In this document: one piece after another, positions 62,613 through 64,000 of the stretch
Layout: each line of letters opens with the position of its first letter
How positions within the stretch are numbered: position 1 is the first letter of the stretch
NCBI RefSeq assembly: GCF_000745235.1
Contig: NZ_JQNL01000001.1
Coordinates: forward strand, 1,984,001-2,048,000
Origin: Luteibacter mycovicinus
GTDB lineage: Bacteria > Pseudomonadota > Gammaproteobacteria > Xanthomonadales > Rhodanobacteraceae
Length of the DNA stretch: 64,000 nucleotides
Direction of reading: 5' to 3'
Program-made: the position numbers and the translations under genes
Notes under the pieces: generated by a model
The model's database searches: none
What the model was told of the DNA's origin: nothing
The model's input: the letters and a program-made list of their open reading frames with translations, nothing else

Positions 62613-62657
62613 GCCCTTAAAGTTTAATAAGGGTTTGCCTTATTAAAATTTAAGGGC
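62613..62657. terminator. Long AT-rich hairpin, probable bidirectional terminator
   Basis: The arms GCCCTTAAAGTTTAATAAGG and CCTTATTAAAATTTAAGGGC pair over 20 bp with one G-A mismatch and a GTTTG loop. It lies 18 bp after the trxC stop and before the convergent aldo-keto reductase gene. It has no terminal U-run of the classical kind, but the AT-rich arms could serve in both directions. The composition is very unlike the surrounding GC-rich DNA. Confidence 0.65.
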
Positions 62658-62706
62658 GCTATACGCTGCGACGGATGGGGGTCGGCTTCTCCGCTTTGTT
62701 GGCTTT

Positions 62707-62729
62707 TCGCCAGCAGGGCTGGCTCCTAC
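62707..62729 (-). repeat. REP-like palindromic repeat, copy 2
   Basis: Inverted copy of the element at 23457-23479. On the minus strand it reads GTAGGAGCCAGC and ends GCGA, differing from copy 1 by one base in the loop. It lies between the hairpin after trxC and the end of the aldo-keto reductase gene. Confidence 0.75.
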
Positions 62730-62768
62730 CGACAGCGTCGCCCCGCGATTTTGAGAGATCGAGGTGGA

Positions 62769-63800
62769 TCAGAGCTCGGCCGATTCTTTCCAGAGGTCCG
62801 TGCCGCCGTCGCTGGCGTAGCGATCGATTTCCGTAAGTTCGGCGGCGGTGAAATCGAGGTGCTTCACGGCGTCCAGCGAGTTGTCGAGCTGTTCGACCGT
62901 GCGGGCCCCGATCAGCGAGGAAGTGACGCGCGGGTCGCGCAGGGTCCAGGCAATGGCCATCTGGGCCAGCGTCTGGCCACGGCTTTCGGCGATGGCGTTC
63001 AGAGCGCGGATGCGCTCGAGGTTTTGCTCGCTGAGCTGTTCCTTGCCGAGTGAACCTTCGCGCGTAACGCGTGCGTCCGCAGGGATGCCCTTGAGGTACT
63101 TCGATGTCAGCAGGCCCTGCGCCAGCGGCGAGAAGGCGATGCAACCGGTGCCCAGGTCTTCCAGCGTGTCGAGCAGGCCGTCTTCGATCCAGCGATTGAA
63201 CATCGAATAGTTCGGCTGATGGATGAAGAGCGGCACGCGCTCTTCGGCGAGGATGGCCGCGGCCTTGCGCGTGAGTTCCGGCGAGTAGCTGGAAATACCG
63301 ATGTACAACGCCTTGCCCTGACGATGCAGATGCGCGAGCGCGCCCATGGTCTCTTCCAGCGGCGTGGTGGGGTCGACACGGTGCGAGTAGAAGATGTCGA
63401 CGTAGTCCAGACCCATACGCTTGAGCGACTGGTCGCAGCTGGCGATGAGGTACTTGCGGCTGCCGCCGATGCCGCCGTACGGGCCCGGCCACATGTCCCA
63501 CCCGGCTTTGGACGAGATGATCAGCTCGTCGCGGTACGGCGCGAAGTCGCTCGCCATCACGCGGCCGAAGTTCTCCTCCGCCGAGCCATACGGGGGGCCG
63601 TAGTTGTTCGCGAGGTCGAAGTGCGTGACGCCGCGGTCGAAGGCGCGACGCAGGATGGCCCGGCCGGTTTCGAAGACGTCGGCTCCGCCGAAGTTCTGCC
63701 AGAGGCCAAGCGAGATCGCCGGCAAGTCGATACCGCTGCGTCCGCAGCGGCGATAGGGCATGAGGTTGTCGTAGCGGTTGGCGGCTGCCTGGTAGGACAC
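62769..63800 (-). CDS. Aldo-keto reductase (YghZ/Gpr-like)
   Basis: A 343-residue NADPH-dependent reductase starting with GTG at 63800 (GGAG upstream), close to E. coli YghZ in length. SLGLWQNFGGADVFETG and FDLANNYGPPYGSAEENFGR contain the catalytic Asp and Tyr. ELIISSKAGWDMWPGPYGGI has the Lys, DYVDIFYSHRVDPTTPLEET the His, and SSLIGARTVEQLDNSL the cofactor site. This branch reduces L-glyceraldehyde 3-phosphate and methylglyoxal-like aldehydes. The 200 bp upstream to the window end show no gene. Confidence 0.92.
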   Translation of the reverse strand: MSYQAAANRYDNLMPYRRCGRSGIDLPAISLGLWQNFGGADVFETGRAILRRAFDRGVTHFDLANNYGPPYGSAEENFGRVMASDFAPYRDELIISSKAGWDMWPGPYGGIGGSRKYLIASCDQSLKRMGLDYVDIFYSHRVDPTTPLEETMGALAHLHRQGKALYIGISSYSPELTRKAAAILAEERVPLFIHQPNYSMFNRWIEDGLLDTLEDLGTGCIAFSPLAQGLLTSKYLKGIPADARVTREGSLGKEQLSEQNLERIRALNAIAESRGQTLAQMAIAWTLRDPRVTSSLIGARTVEQLDNSLDAVKHLDFTAAELTEIDRYASDGGTDLWKESAEL

Positions 63801-64000
63801 GGTGGGGCTCCGGTTCGTACTCGAAAGCCCCGATGGTAAGCGATGGCTGTGTGAACAGCTTGACGGTTCATGCGCGCGCCTGCTCAAGGTTTCTTCGCCC
63901 GGGGTCGCGAATCCTTTATTCTGCTGAGCTGTTCCGGGAGCCGGGCCCAGGTGTCAAGCACAGGCGAAACAACGCGGATGCCGCGCACGGCTACTTTCGC

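Overview
The window is high-GC DNA from a gammaproteobacterium of the Lysobacterales (Xanthomonadales). The runs LysM protein - dprA - topA - tsaC and def - fmt - rsmB, an rpoD with a region 1.1 and an acidic insert, and the DUF3348/DUF802/OmpA/DUF2894 operon fit the Rhodanobacteraceae (Luteibacter/Dyella-like). The genus is an inference; there is no rRNA here to settle it.

Bases 1-24 kb are mostly core genome. An MFS transporter runs off the left edge, followed by a secreted protein with a lectin-like C-terminus that may be a pore-forming toxin. A minus-strand housekeeping run follows (LysM protein, dprA, topA, tsaC, an AMP-forming acyl ligase, purD), divergent from def-fmt-rsmB. An envelope polysaccharide block comes next (two glycosyltransferases, an O-antigen ligase/polymerase, an ArnT-like membrane transferase, a TPR protein, a lipid A-type acyltransferase), then dtd, rpoD with its promoter and terminator, a small secreted protein and a tRNA with a CAT anticodon, probably tRNA-Ile2. 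A tautomerase/SDR/LysR group closes the segment.

Bases 26.6-40.3 kb are an accessory island built around Rhs/YD-repeat proteins on the minus strand. At its upstream (right) end is a large secreted YD-repeat protein with fibronectin type III domains, broken by one frameshift. It is followed by a separate short gene with its own signal peptide, an Rhs core and a URI/GIY-YIG-like nuclease tip, then two immunity-type genes (Imm26-like and RraB-like). Downstream lies a graveyard of displaced tips and immunity genes: a PD-(D/E)XK-type nuclease tip with a partner, a DHQPP/HCxxC zinc-nuclease-like tip with a partner, and a deaminase-like tip with a DUF416 partner. These are interleaved with two halves of IS3-family elements, a MobA/MobL relaxase fragment and small HTH genes.

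Bases 41-50.9 kb hold a LysR-linked catabolic or detoxification cluster (alpha/beta hydrolase, VOC protein, SDR, EthD). They also hold an overlapping three-gene unit (winged-helix protein, nucleotidyltransferase, J-domain protein) headed by a perfect 30-bp palindrome, a GH30 glycosidase, and an XRE regulator divergent from an epimerase-like gene.

Bases 50.9-64 kb hold a Tat-exported SGNH esterase with a laminin-G-like tail, an AraC regulator, and a tightly overlapping operon encoding a MotA/ExbB-like protein with a very long cytoplasmic tail, a MotB/OmpA-like partner and two DUF proteins. This operon is the best candidate for an uncharacterised machine in the window. A GH13 alpha-glucosidase, a zinc-ribbon membrane protein, trxC, a long AT-rich hairpin, a REP copy and an aldo-keto reductase complete the segment.
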